NCBI GenBank assembly: GCA_024401695.1
Contig: JAKSKN010000010.1
Coordinates: 22,777-86,776, forward strand
Length of the DNA stretch: 64,000 bases
Direction: 5' to 3'
DNA from: Bacteroidales bacterium
GTDB taxonomy: Bacteria; Bacteroidota; Bacteroidia; Bacteroidales; UBA932
Positions within the stretch are counted from its first letter, which is position 1; the number at the start of each line of letters is the position of its first letter. This document shows, piece by piece, positions 53,259 to 61,591 of the stretch. The notes under the pieces were generated by a model. That model saw only the letters and a list, made by a program, of their open reading frames with translations, did no database searches and was not told where the DNA came from. The translations under genes were made by a program, and so were the position numbers.

Positions 53259-53279
53259 AGACGCGAGTGACTCGCGTCT
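53259..53279. promoter_or_regulatory. Perfect palindrome in the gap between hdrC-like and hdrB-like genes
   Basis: AGACGCGAGT at 53259-53268 is the exact reverse complement of 53270-53279, centred on a single G. It lies in the only gap longer than 4 nt within the nine-gene operon. It could be an mRNA processing or stability hairpin, or a protein-binding site. Confidence 0.55.
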
Positions 53280-53281
53280 AT

Positions 53282-53977
53282 TCAATTGAAATGTTTGTCG
53301 CTGCAGTACTCGAAGGCGTTCCTTTCGTATTCCTGCATCGACTGTCCCATCTCCCCGGCCTTCTTTTCAGAGTATTCCTCCACGAGGCGTATCCTTTCGG
53401 TGCCGCCCGTCACGTCAAAGATGGCCTTGAGCTCGTCGAGGGACTCCTGCGGAATCTTCCTGAGGACCCCGGGGCCTTCGCCCATATAGTTCGCCCCCTG
53501 GCGTTCAAGGCTCTTCTCAAGATGCTCGGTGTGCCATTTCCAGACCGGTCCCGATTCCTTGTGGTCCTCCCATCTGAACGTCTCGGGATGGATGCAGTAC
53601 CCGTATTTCAGGATATTACCCGTCATAATGCGGGTGAGAGGAAGCATCTGGCGGCCCTTTTCAGACTCCGTGAAATATCCGAGACGCACGCTGAGGTCGC
53701 GCAGGGCCATTATCACCAGCCCCGGACCATTCCTGCGGGGGCAGCGGGTGACGCAGCTCATACATTCGCCGCAGTACCATATGGTCTCGGACTTCAGCAG
53801 TTCCTCTATCTTGTCGTCGTCCCTGGTCTGGACGGTATCGACTATCTTTCTGGGGTCATACCTGTAGAACTCGGCTGCGGGACACACGGCGGTGCAGGTC
53901 CCGCAATTGATGCAATTGTGGAAGCCCTCCCTGAAACGGTAGTCCTTGTTCAATTCGTCAAACAGATTCTTCATCAC
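53282..53977 (-). CDS. HdrC-like dicluster 4Fe-4S protein
   Basis: The protein has 231 residues. Two 4Fe-4S motifs are CINCGTCTAVCPAAE near 22-36 and CGECMSCVTRCPRRNG near 74-89. The remaining C-terminal half is polar and helical and is unlike plain HdrC. Its start overlaps the SDR stop by 4 bp. With the CCG proteins it would form an Hdr-like soluble module. Confidence 0.85.
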   Translation of the reverse strand: MMKNLFDELNKDYRFREGFHNCINCGTCTAVCPAAEFYRYDPRKIVDTVQTRDDDKIEELLKSETIWYCGECMSCVTRCPRRNGPGLVIMALRDLSVRLGYFTESEKGRQMLPLTRIMTGNILKYGYCIHPETFRWEDHKESGPVWKWHTEHLEKSLERQGANYMGEGPGVLRKIPQESLDELKAIFDVTGGTERIRLVEEYSEKKAGEMGQSMQEYERNAFEYCSDKHFN

Positions 53978-54759
53978 ATCGGTTTTATCCTTCTGGCAAG
54001 CACGGCGCAGAGCGCAGGGAAGAATCTCTTGATGTAAACCATCAGCAGCTCGCCCCTTCCCACCAGAACCTCACTCTTCCTTTTTCTGATGGCACGCACT
54101 ATCTTCTTTGCCGCCTTGTCGGCGGAAATGCCGCCATCCTGCCCCGGATCCATCACACCGTGCCTCTCACCGCCCTTGTCGAGAGCGTTCAGCGAGATGT
54201 TGGTGCGGACCCGCCCCGGGCAGACAAGGGTGACGGACACCCCCTTGTCGTGATACTCGGCACGAAGCGTCTCGAAGAAACCGTACAGCGCGTGCTTGGA
54301 TGCACTGTAGGCGCATCTGAAAGGGAATCCGAAGCGTCCGGCGATGGATGTCGTGACGGCGATTCTGCCGCCTCCGTTCGACACCATCATCGGCAGCACG
54401 GCCTCCGCCAGCGCCACGGGGGCGAAAAAATTAACCTCCAGGATCTTCCTCACCATCGGCATCGGCGTATCCTCCACCGAAGTGCGCTGGCTTATGCCGG
54501 CGTTGCAGTAGAGGATGTCTATTCCGCCGAAGGCGCTCCACGCCTCCCTGGCGAGAAGCCTGATGCCGTCAGGCTCGCTGAAGTCATACGGGAGCACCCG
54601 CACGTCCTTTGCGCCTTTGCCGCGGCAGCGGTCCGCCACGCTTTCCAGCTTCTGCCTTGACGACGAAGTCAGGATGAGCCGGCAGCCTTCCGCGGCATAC
54701 CTGTACGCGCAGGCCTCGCCTATGCCTGAGGATGCACCTGTAATCCAGACGGTATGCAT
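53974..54759 (-). CDS. Short-chain dehydrogenase, probable 3-dehydrocapnine reductase (SulC-like)
   Basis: The protein has 261 residues. SDR signatures: VWITGASSGIGEACAYRYA at the N-terminus, CNAGISQRTS near 89, TTSIAG with the catalytic Ser, and YSASKHALYGF with Tyr and Lys near 152-156. The C-terminus is hydrophobic (MVYIKRFFPALCAVLARRI), suggesting membrane association and a lipid substrate. It lies 1 nt after the oxoamine synthase gene, so I infer it reduces that enzyme's keto-lipid product, as 3-ketosphinganine reductase does. Confidence 0.78.
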   Translation of the reverse strand: MHTVWITGASSGIGEACAYRYAAEGCRLILTSSSRQKLESVADRCRGKGAKDVRVLPYDFSEPDGIRLLAREAWSAFGGIDILYCNAGISQRTSVEDTPMPMVRKILEVNFFAPVALAEAVLPMMVSNGGGRIAVTTSIAGRFGFPFRCAYSASKHALYGFFETLRAEYHDKGVSVTLVCPGRVRTNISLNALDKGGERHGVMDPGQDGGISADKAAKKIVRAIRKRKSEVLVGRGELLMVYIKRFFPALCAVLARRIKPM

Positions 54760-54760
54760 A

Positions 54761-56026
54761 TTATTTTATGAGGGCCTTGTCGGCCATTTCATTGTCGTAC
54801 TCGCCCCTGTCGAGACGCTCCTTGATGTCCTTGAAGGCCGCAAGCGTCCTGTCAACGTCCTCTATGCTGTGGGCTGCCGTCGAAATGATGCGGAAGATGA
54901 GCATTCCCGGAGGGATGACGGGATAGGTGACGATGGAGCAGAAGATGTGGTAGTTCTCACGCAGGTCAACGGCAATGTTCGTGGCCTGGTTGATGCCGCA
55001 TTTCAGATGGACAGGGGTGACGCAGGCCTCCGCCGGTCCGATCTCATATCCGAGCTCGCGGAAACCGTTCTGCAGGCGGCGGGTAACCTCCCACAGGCGG
55101 GCCCTGCGTTCGTCTCCTTCCGGGCTGTCAATGATCTCAAGCCTCTTTATGCAGCCCTCCACTATAGGCATAGGAAGGCTCTTGGCATACATCTGGGAGC
55201 GCATATTGTAGCGCAGATATGTGATGATGTCCTTTTCCGAAGCGACGAAACCTCCGATCGTCGCCATTGATTTTGCGTACGCGCCGATGTAGAGGTCAAC
55301 GCCGTCCATCACGCCAAAGTGCTCCGAAGTACCCCTGCCGTGAGGGCCCATCACGCCGAATCCGTGGGCGTCGTCAATCATGAAGCGGAAGTTGTATTTC
55401 TTCTTGAGAGCCACGATCTGGTCGAGGATGCCAAGGGCTCCCGTCATTCCGAAGACACCTTCGGTGATGACCAGGATGCCGCCGCCGCTCTGATTCGCCA
55501 CCTCGGTGGCCTTTGCAAGCACGCGGTCGCAGTCTTCTGCGTTGTTGTGCTTGAACTTGTATTTCTCGCCTATGTGCAGACGTATGCCGTCAAGAAGGCA
55601 GGCGTGGCACTCGGCATCATAGACGATCACGTCGTGGCGGGACACGAGGGAGTCGATCGTGGAGAGGATGCCCTGATAGCCGAAATTGAAAAGGAAGGCG
55701 GCCTCCTTCTTCTCAAAGGCTGCGAGCTGGCGCTCAAGCTTTTCGTGGAGGGCGGTCTGGCCTGTCATCATACGGCTTCCCATAGGGTAAGCCATTCCCC
55801 ACCGGGCTGCAGCTTCCGCGTCAACCTTCCTGATCTCGGGATGGTTTGCAAGTCCGAGGTAGTTGTTCAGGCTCCAGCAGAGAACGTCCTGCCCGTTGAA
55901 TCTCATATATGGGCCGAGCTCTCCCTCAAGTTTCGGGAATGCGAAATAGCCGTCGGCCTTTTCCCTGTACTGGCCGATCGGACCGCCTGAAGATTCGCGT
56001 ATCTTCTGAAAAATGTCCTTTTGCAT
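54761..56026 (-). CDS. Alpha-oxoamine synthase; probable cysteate C-fatty acyltransferase (SulB-like)
   Basis: The protein has 421 residues. It has the 2-amino-3-ketobutyrate/SPT/8-amino-7-oxononanoate synthase layout: NNYLGLANHPEI near 54, GSRMMTGQTALHEKLER near 83-99, MIDDAHGFGVMGPHGRGT near 215 and the PLP lysine in GAYAKSMATIGGF near 249. These enzymes condense acyl-CoA or acyl-ACP with an amino acid. The operon also encodes cysteate synthase, so cysteate is the expected partner, giving 3-ketocapnine. Serine palmitoyltransferase is the alternative. Confidence 0.82.
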   Translation of the reverse strand: MQKDIFQKIRESSGGPIGQYREKADGYFAFPKLEGELGPYMRFNGQDVLCWSLNNYLGLANHPEIRKVDAEAAARWGMAYPMGSRMMTGQTALHEKLERQLAAFEKKEAAFLFNFGYQGILSTIDSLVSRHDVIVYDAECHACLLDGIRLHIGEKYKFKHNNAEDCDRVLAKATEVANQSGGGILVITEGVFGMTGALGILDQIVALKKKYNFRFMIDDAHGFGVMGPHGRGTSEHFGVMDGVDLYIGAYAKSMATIGGFVASEKDIITYLRYNMRSQMYAKSLPMPIVEGCIKRLEIIDSPEGDERRARLWEVTRRLQNGFRELGYEIGPAEACVTPVHLKCGINQATNIAVDLRENYHIFCSIVTYPVIPPGMLIFRIISTAAHSIEDVDRTLAAFKDIKERLDRGEYDNEMADKALIK

Positions 56027-56030
56027 ATCG

Positions 56031-57098
56031 TTATTTTTGTCTTGATACCAGTCCCATCATTCTGAAGAGGAATTTCGGGAGCTGTTTGAGTTTGTCTCTC
56101 CTGTTCATATCTATGTAGAGTCCGAGCTTCCCTACGACGGGAACCTTGTGAGTCTCCACGAATTCTATCAGGGATCCGTCGGGGTCTTCTATGTACGTGA
56201 ATCGTCCTGACGCCTCCCCCATATCGAACTGCTCCCCGTTGGGGCAGCTGTCGACGGTGAACGGGCATCCCTTCGATGCACAGAACTCCCCGAGGGCATC
56301 CATCCCCGTCACGTCATAGCATATCTGGATGAATCCCGGGTCGCCCCAATAGCGCCCTTCGAATATCTTGCGCGGCTTGTGTTCCAAAGCCTGCACAAGC
56401 TCGATGACGTTGGTTCCCAGAAGGCCGGAGAAGGCACCCGCAGGGCTCCCGCTTCTTCCCAGAAGGACGCGGCGGTATTTTTCTTCAGAGCCCGGGAGGA
56501 TGGACCAGTCTCCGAAGTTGCCGGTCTCGTCGTAAATCACCCTGTCGTACCCGAGGACTTCCTGATAGAACTTCAGCGAAGCTTCCATATCGCTTACACC
56601 GACCATCGCCCCGGCGATTCCCCCGCAATATTTATGGTCATCGATGAATACGTCCTTCCTTTCGATGATCTGGAAAATGTTCCCGAAGAGGTCTTCAACA
56701 TAGAAGCACGGCACGCCGGACGGATCCTTCGAAACCGGCGAGCATTTGCCCCATCTGGCAGACAGCTCCCTGTGGAACGCTGCGACGTCGCGGCATTTCA
56801 CCTTGGCGGCGAAGACGCCGGTGTCGCCTGCCGATACCTTGAAAGAAGCGGGCTGGGGTGCCCTTTGCGAATATTGCCAGATCTCGAGTCCGCCGCCGCC
56901 CTGCAGGTTGACGGCGATGCACGCGTGACGTTTCTGCGCCTTGCCGCCCGTATAAGGGAGCATACGCTCTGCAACGGTGTCATCTTCAAGGATCTTGATG
57001 TCGAATCCGAACATCTTTATGTACCAGTCCCAGGATTGTCTGAAATCGACCGTCCCGACGCCGATCTGCTGGATGGCAGAGATAGTATATGCCTTCAT
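56031..57098 (-). CDS. Two-domain VOC (glyoxalase/4-hydroxyphenylpyruvate dioxygenase-like) protein
   Basis: The protein has 355 residues. Repeated beta-alpha-beta-beta-beta modules are visible at IQQIGVGTVDFRQSWDWYI, AGAMVGVSDMEASLKFYQEV and FIQICYDVTGMDALGEF, ending DPDGSLIEFVETHKV. Glutamates in GGLEIWQY, NVIELVQ and SLIEFVE and glutamines at the usual first-ligand position could bind a metal. It is the first gene of the sulfonolipid operon, 4 nt before the oxoamine synthase. Its reaction is unknown; oxidation or isomerisation of a lipid or sulfonate intermediate is possible. Confidence 0.78.
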   Translation of the reverse strand: MKAYTISAIQQIGVGTVDFRQSWDWYIKMFGFDIKILEDDTVAERMLPYTGGKAQKRHACIAVNLQGGGGLEIWQYSQRAPQPASFKVSAGDTGVFAAKVKCRDVAAFHRELSARWGKCSPVSKDPSGVPCFYVEDLFGNIFQIIERKDVFIDDHKYCGGIAGAMVGVSDMEASLKFYQEVLGYDRVIYDETGNFGDWSILPGSEEKYRRVLLGRSGSPAGAFSGLLGTNVIELVQALEHKPRKIFEGRYWGDPGFIQICYDVTGMDALGEFCASKGCPFTVDSCPNGEQFDMGEASGRFTYIEDPDGSLIEFVETHKVPVVGKLGLYIDMNRRDKLKQLPKFLFRMMGLVSRQK

Positions 57099-57150
57099 AG
57101 TATATGCTTTTACTAATTAGTAAGCGCAAATATAGTATAAGCTTTTACTA
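57098..57150 (-). promoter_or_regulatory. Operon promoter bracketed by two 18-bp palindromic operators
   Basis: TAGTATATGCTTTTACTA (57098-57115) and TAGTATAAGCTTTTACTA (57133-57150) are near-identical palindromes 35 bp apart; 7 and 8 of 9 base pairs match. Between them lies a third, perfect 14-bp palindrome, TTACTAATTAGTAA (57110-57123), and the -7 box TATATTTG on the minus strand at 57134-57127. A dimeric repressor of MarR type at the outer sites would block both RNA polymerase and the start codon. Confidence 0.7.
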
Positions 57151-57181
57151 AAACAAAATTTTCAAGTATTGGATAATGGGT

Positions 57182-57189
57182 TATCTTTG
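57182..57189 (+). promoter_or_regulatory. -7 box for the nuclease gene
   Basis: TATCTTTG lies 23 nt before the ATG at 57213. Confidence 0.5.
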
Positions 57190-57212
57190 TATCATACTAT
57201 CGCAATCCGAAG

Positions 57213-58034
57213 ATGAAGAAGAATAAAATATCTGCCCTGCTGCTCACCCTCCCGCTGTTTGCCTGCAGCGTCCCCGGAGGTCAGGCCGACGGCAGGCTGG
57301 AATTGCCGGCTATCCGGGCCGGAGAGAAAATCATTGAGTACTCAGGATACACCGACATCGCCTACAGCAGCTCATCGTCAAAGCAGGCCGACCCCGACAA
57401 GGTCGCGTTCACGGTCTCATTTGACGAAGTCCACCGGCAGCCGAAATGGGTTGCATACAGCCTGTCAAGGCAGGAGCTGGGAGGCTATGCGAAACGTGGC
57501 GAGAAGCAGTTCCACAAGGACCCCGACGCCAACGTAAGGCAGGCCGACCGCTCCGACTACAGACGCTCCGGCTGGACCAACGGCCATATGGCCCCTGCGG
57601 GCGATTTCACCTGGAGCGACAGGGCGATGAACGACACCTTCAACTACACGAACATCTGCCCTCAGGACGAATACAACAACGGCAAGGCCTGGAACAATCT
57701 CGAAAAACGAGTCAGGGACTGGGCAAGGCAGTTCGGCGAGGTTTACATCGTGAGCGGGCCGATAATAGGCGAAGCGGAGAACGGAACCATCGGCTCCGCC
57801 CGCGTCACGGTCCCGGACGCATTTTTCAAGGCGGTGCTGGCCCGCGACGGATCTTCATACCAGGCGGTGGCATTCATTATGTCCAACGACTCCACCCCAC
57901 AGCCGTACAACGACTGCGTCGTGACGGTCAACGAACTCGAATCCATCATCGGTACAGACCTTTTCTGCGCCCTTGACGACTCGGTGGAAGAAGGCGTCGA
58001 GGGTTCTGTCAACAAACATTTCTGGGGAATGTAA
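57213..58034 (+). CDS. Secreted DNA/RNA non-specific endonuclease (NucA/EndA type), lipoprotein
   Basis: The protein has 273 residues with lipobox LFACSVPG (Cys near 18). The beta-beta-alpha-metal core is TNGHMAPAGDF near 122-132, with the catalytic His and the later NYTNICPQDEYNN giving the metal Asn. The canonical DRGH is replaced by TNGH, so the Asp and Arg of the motif are missing. VYIVSGPI near 175 fits the family. It degrades nucleic acids outside the inner membrane. Confidence 0.82.
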   Translation: MKKNKISALLLTLPLFACSVPGGQADGRLELPAIRAGEKIIEYSGYTDIAYSSSSSKQADPDKVAFTVSFDEVHRQPKWVAYSLSRQELGGYAKRGEKQFHKDPDANVRQADRSDYRRSGWTNGHMAPAGDFTWSDRAMNDTFNYTNICPQDEYNNGKAWNNLEKRVRDWARQFGEVYIVSGPIIGEAENGTIGSARVTVPDAFFKAVLARDGSSYQAVAFIMSNDSTPQPYNDCVVTVNELESIIGTDLFCALDDSVEEGVEGSVNKHFWGM

Positions 58035-58050
58035 AAGACACTATATGTTG

Positions 58051-58058
58051 TATTTTTG
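58051..58058 (+). promoter_or_regulatory. -7 box for the PCMD gene
   Basis: TATTTTTG lies 11 nt before the ATG at 58070, following the nuclease gene. Confidence 0.5.
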
Positions 58059-58069
58059 TCTTGTCAACT

Positions 58070-58975
58070 ATGAAAAAAACGCTGCTGATTACCCTGGCTT
58101 TAGCTCTCCCGCTGACAGCCTCCTACGGACAGAAAATTGAAAAGGTGCCGTTCGGCGATTTCGAGAACTGGACCGTCAGATACATCAAGGAATCCTCGAT
58201 CATCGGAGGTGAGACAAAAGTCAATTACGTCATCGCCCCCACGGACACAATACGCCAGAATGCTCCATACAATTACTCCAAGACAATCTGGGGCAGTTCC
58301 AACGCCTACGCCGTCGTTATGGGCGTCACGAAGGTGACCTGCTCGGTCACTCCCGACAAAGGACCGACCGGGCGCTGCGCAAAACTGGAGAACACTATGG
58401 TGTCGGTGAAAGCCGCCGGAATGATAAGCGTGAACGTTCTGGCCACCGGGGCCATCTACTGGGGAAAAATGCTGGAGCCAATCACAAGCACAAACAATCC
58501 TATGACGTTTTTGGATTGGGGCATACCTTTTACGAAAAGGCCTGTCGCAGTCATCGTCGATTTCAAGGCATATCTCCCGAACACCGGGAAGATAAAAAAA
58601 GGCAATAAGGATATTGACGGCTATGACCCGGAGCAGATTATGTTCATACTTCAGAACAGGAGCAAGGATGCGGGCGGCAAAACGCACGTGACAAGGGTCG
58701 GCACAGCCGTGCACAGAATTGAAAAAAGCACCGACGGCTGGGTAAGGAATTTCAGGATTCCTGTCATCTATGGCGACGCGACCAAAGACAAGGCATACAA
58801 GAGCTATATGAATCTGATGCCAAAGAATACGGCGCCTATGCCTGAAGAAGCCTGGGGCAACCCGGACACCCCAGTCACACACGCATACTTTTCCTGCTCC
58901 TCCGGCACCCAGTCCGATCTGTCCGGTGCCGTGGGCAACATCCTCTGGATTGACAACGTCCGGCTGGAATATTGA
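58070..58975 (+). CDS. PCMD-domain secreted protein
   Basis: The protein has 301 residues with start at 58070, giving a signal peptide MKKTLLITLALALPLTASYG. GDFENWTVRY near 28-37 opens the putative carbohydrate metabolism (PCMD) domain, and NILWIDNVRLEY closes it with the typical final strand. It probably binds glycan at the cell surface or in the periplasm. No partner genes for polysaccharide use are adjacent. Confidence 0.75.
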   Translation: MKKTLLITLALALPLTASYGQKIEKVPFGDFENWTVRYIKESSIIGGETKVNYVIAPTDTIRQNAPYNYSKTIWGSSNAYAVVMGVTKVTCSVTPDKGPTGRCAKLENTMVSVKAAGMISVNVLATGAIYWGKMLEPITSTNNPMTFLDWGIPFTKRPVAVIVDFKAYLPNTGKIKKGNKDIDGYDPEQIMFILQNRSKDAGGKTHVTRVGTAVHRIEKSTDGWVRNFRIPVIYGDATKDKAYKSYMNLMPKNTAPMPEEAWGNPDTPVTHAYFSCSSGTQSDLSGAVGNILWIDNVRLEY

Positions 58976-58987
58976 CGGTCCGGCTGG

Positions 58988-60403
58988 CTACTTTTCCATC
59001 AGGCGAAGCAGCGGCAGTATCTTTTTCCCATCATACGGGTGTTCACGAAGAGAAAGGTTGAAACGGGTGCTTCCCTTCAGGACCGTCGATGCGTGAGTGA
59101 ATTCGCGGAACCCCCACTCACCGTGATAGGCTCCCATCCCCGAGTGGCCTACTCCCCCGAACGGCACGCCTTTCACCATCAAATGCACGCATACCTCATT
59201 GATGCAGCCACCGCCGTACTGAAGTGAACCCATAGTGCGCTCAGCCCATCTTATGTCCTTGGTGAACAAGTACAAGGACAGAGGGTGCTCCCGGCTTTCG
59301 ATGACATCAAGAACGGCATCGATGTCTTTGTCCTCGAACGGAACAACGGGGAGCAGCGGGCAGAACAGCTCTTTCTGTACTATGGCATCGTTGGCGTCAA
59401 CGGGATAGATGACCGTTGGAGCGTAGCGCAGCGCATCGACGTTGCCTTTGCCTCCGAAAATGATGCGGTCGCGGTATTCATCGGCAAGAGAAGCGCATTT
59501 GTCATATGCCTGGCGGGTGATAAGCTTTGGATATTCCGCGTTGTCCTGTGCATCTTCGCCTATCTGTCTGACGAATTCGCTCTTTAGAGCCTCAAGGAAC
59601 TCATCCGCTATTTCCTGTGCGACGGCGACCTGATTGATGTTGATGCAAATCTGCCCCGCGTTGCACAGCTTGAAGAAAGCAATCTTGCGGGCGGCATCCC
59701 TGATATCGGCATCCTTGCGCACGATGCACCAGTTGCCCGTCTCTCCTCCCAGCTCAAGCGCAACAGGTGTCAGGTTCTCGGCGGCCTTTGCCAGGACGTG
59801 CTTGCCCACCTTCGGCGAACCGGTATAGAAAATCTTGTCCCACCGCTGTTCAAGGCACATATCGGCGACATCGTGACCGCCGTCTATCAGGGTCACGTAC
59901 TCCGGAGGGAAGACCTCCGCGATGAACTTCTTAAGAGCTTCCGTGCAGTTGCCCGACTTGGCGCTGGACTTTATCACAACCGTATTTCCGCCGCAAAGGC
60001 TGGCAGCAACCACGCCAAGCGTCAGAAGTATCGGGAAATTGAACGGGCTTATCACCAGCGTGACGCCGTAAGGCATTTTATAGACTTTCGTAATCAGGCT
60101 TGGGAAGCACATCAATCCGCTGAAATGCCTTTCCGGCCTGGCCCATCGGCGAAGGCCGCGGAGCATTTCGTTGATCTCAACCACAATGGGGCCTATGTCG
60201 CAAAGGTAGGCCTCCGTTGCGCTCCGCCCCAGATCCTTGTGCAACGCGTCCTCGAACTCCTTTTCGTGAGCGATGACGGCGTCGCGGAGCTTGCGCAACT
60301 GGCGCAGGCGCCATTTCACGTCCAGCGTGGTTCCGGTGCGGAAGAATGTCCTCTGTGCATCGACGATGCTCTTTATTTCGGAAACGGTGTATGGCATAAT
60401 CAT
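58988..60403 (-). CDS. Aldehyde dehydrogenase
   Basis: The protein has 471 residues with start at 60403, where the ATGA overlaps the stop of the alcohol dehydrogenase. NAD site VISPFNFPILLTLG near 115, Glu in LELGGETGN near 215, catalytic Cys in CNAGQICININQV near 250 and KELFCPLLPVVPF near 348 are all present. Length and C-terminal hydrophobic tail resemble fatty-aldehyde dehydrogenases. It probably oxidises the aldehyde made by its operon partner. Confidence 0.88.
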   Translation of the reverse strand: MIMPYTVSEIKSIVDAQRTFFRTGTTLDVKWRLRQLRKLRDAVIAHEKEFEDALHKDLGRSATEAYLCDIGPIVVEINEMLRGLRRWARPERHFSGLMCFPSLITKVYKMPYGVTLVISPFNFPILLTLGVVAASLCGGNTVVIKSSAKSGNCTEALKKFIAEVFPPEYVTLIDGGHDVADMCLEQRWDKIFYTGSPKVGKHVLAKAAENLTPVALELGGETGNWCIVRKDADIRDAARKIAFFKLCNAGQICININQVAVAQEIADEFLEALKSEFVRQIGEDAQDNAEYPKLITRQAYDKCASLADEYRDRIIFGGKGNVDALRYAPTVIYPVDANDAIVQKELFCPLLPVVPFEDKDIDAVLDVIESREHPLSLYLFTKDIRWAERTMGSLQYGGGCINEVCVHLMVKGVPFGGVGHSGMGAYHGEWGFREFTHASTVLKGSTRFNLSLREHPYDGKKILPLLRLMEK

Positions 60404-61587
60404 TTGATTTTGTTGATTTCTGAAAGGATGCCGATGATCTGGGCGTGGGTGAATGTCATCGGGGCCGAATAATTGATGGAGTCTTTTGAAATAGCGACGG
60501 AAAGGTCTTTGAAGTCTTCCGGCTTGATGACGGAGCCGTCCAGGGCCAGACCGCAACGGGCGATAAGCGATTCCAAAGAATCGAGCAGGGCGTCCGCACT
60601 GTCAAAACCGCAAAAGTGCGCAAGTTCCAGCAGGCGGCCGGCACAGGACTCCATCTGAGAATGCATTACCGGCATCAGGCACATAGCGATGGCCTCACCG
60701 TGGGGGATTTTGTATTTCGCTCCTATCGAATGAGCAAACGCGTGGACATAACCGGCCAGCTGCCTGTTGATAGCATTGCCTCCATAGTTGGCGGCAAGAC
60801 ACATCGCGCCCCTGGCCTCGACGTCTTCTGGATGCTCTTTCAGCTTTGGCAGGTTCTCCAGGACAAGCCGCACACACTGCCTGCTCTTTTCCAAATCCGC
60901 TTCAGTACTTCGAACATCGGCGATGGCACCTTCAAGCCCGTGACTCAAAGCGTCAATCCCGCAAGCGGCAGTAATCCTCCACGGAGCCCTGACAGTCAAT
61001 TCGCTGTCGAGGAATACCGTATGGACGTCAAGTCCCACTATCACAGATGCGAACTTCCCCCCACCACTCTTTGTCACGACTGCGCCCACCGTCATTTCGG
61101 CACCCGTTCCGGCTGTACTCGGAATGGCAATGACAGGCAGGGTTTTTTCCGGTACGAAGAGGAATTTCTGAAGGAGCAGATCCGTGGGAATATGTTTCAG
61201 ACGGCATCCGGCAGCTATCATCTTGCCGGTGTCCAGAACGGACCCGCCTCCAAGGGAGACAATGCATCCGGCACCGGATTCCAGGGCGATTTCGCGGCCC
61301 TTTTCAATGTACTCAAGCCGGGGTTCCGTAGTCACTCCGTCAAAAACTTCGTAACGGATGCCTTCGGCGTCAAGCGATTTCAGGACGGAATCGAGATACC
61401 CGAGATTGCAAAGAGTCCGGTCGGTCAGGACAAGTACATCGGCAAATCCCGACTCCTTGCATATCCGGCCTATCTGTCCGCGGCACCCGAATCCTTCTAT
61501 GATTTCGGGTTCCGGCATAGGAATCGTTTTCATAATGTTTCCCGGCAACTTCCTGATTGCTTTCCGAGTAAGATACATATTCTCCAT
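60400..61587 (-). CDS. Iron-containing alcohol dehydrogenase
   Basis: The protein has 395 residues. NAD-binding SLGGGSVLDTGKMIA near 110, the signature ITAACGIDALSHGLEG near 205 with metal-binding Asp and His, and HAFAHSIGAKYKIPHGEA near 285-302 with the other two His. It interconverts alcohols and aldehydes. A TAAATTTG box ends 4 nt before the ATG. It forms a two-gene operon with the aldehyde dehydrogenase. Confidence 0.9.
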   Translation of the reverse strand: MENMYLTRKAIRKLPGNIMKTIPMPEPEIIEGFGCRGQIGRICKESGFADVLVLTDRTLCNLGYLDSVLKSLDAEGIRYEVFDGVTTEPRLEYIEKGREIALESGAGCIVSLGGGSVLDTGKMIAAGCRLKHIPTDLLLQKFLFVPEKTLPVIAIPSTAGTGAEMTVGAVVTKSGGGKFASVIVGLDVHTVFLDSELTVRAPWRITAACGIDALSHGLEGAIADVRSTEADLEKSRQCVRLVLENLPKLKEHPEDVEARGAMCLAANYGGNAINRQLAGYVHAFAHSIGAKYKIPHGEAIAMCLMPVMHSQMESCAGRLLELAHFCGFDSADALLDSLESLIARCGLALDGSVIKPEDFKDLSVAISKDSINYSAPMTFTHAQIIGILSEINKIK

Positions 61588-61591
61588 AGCG

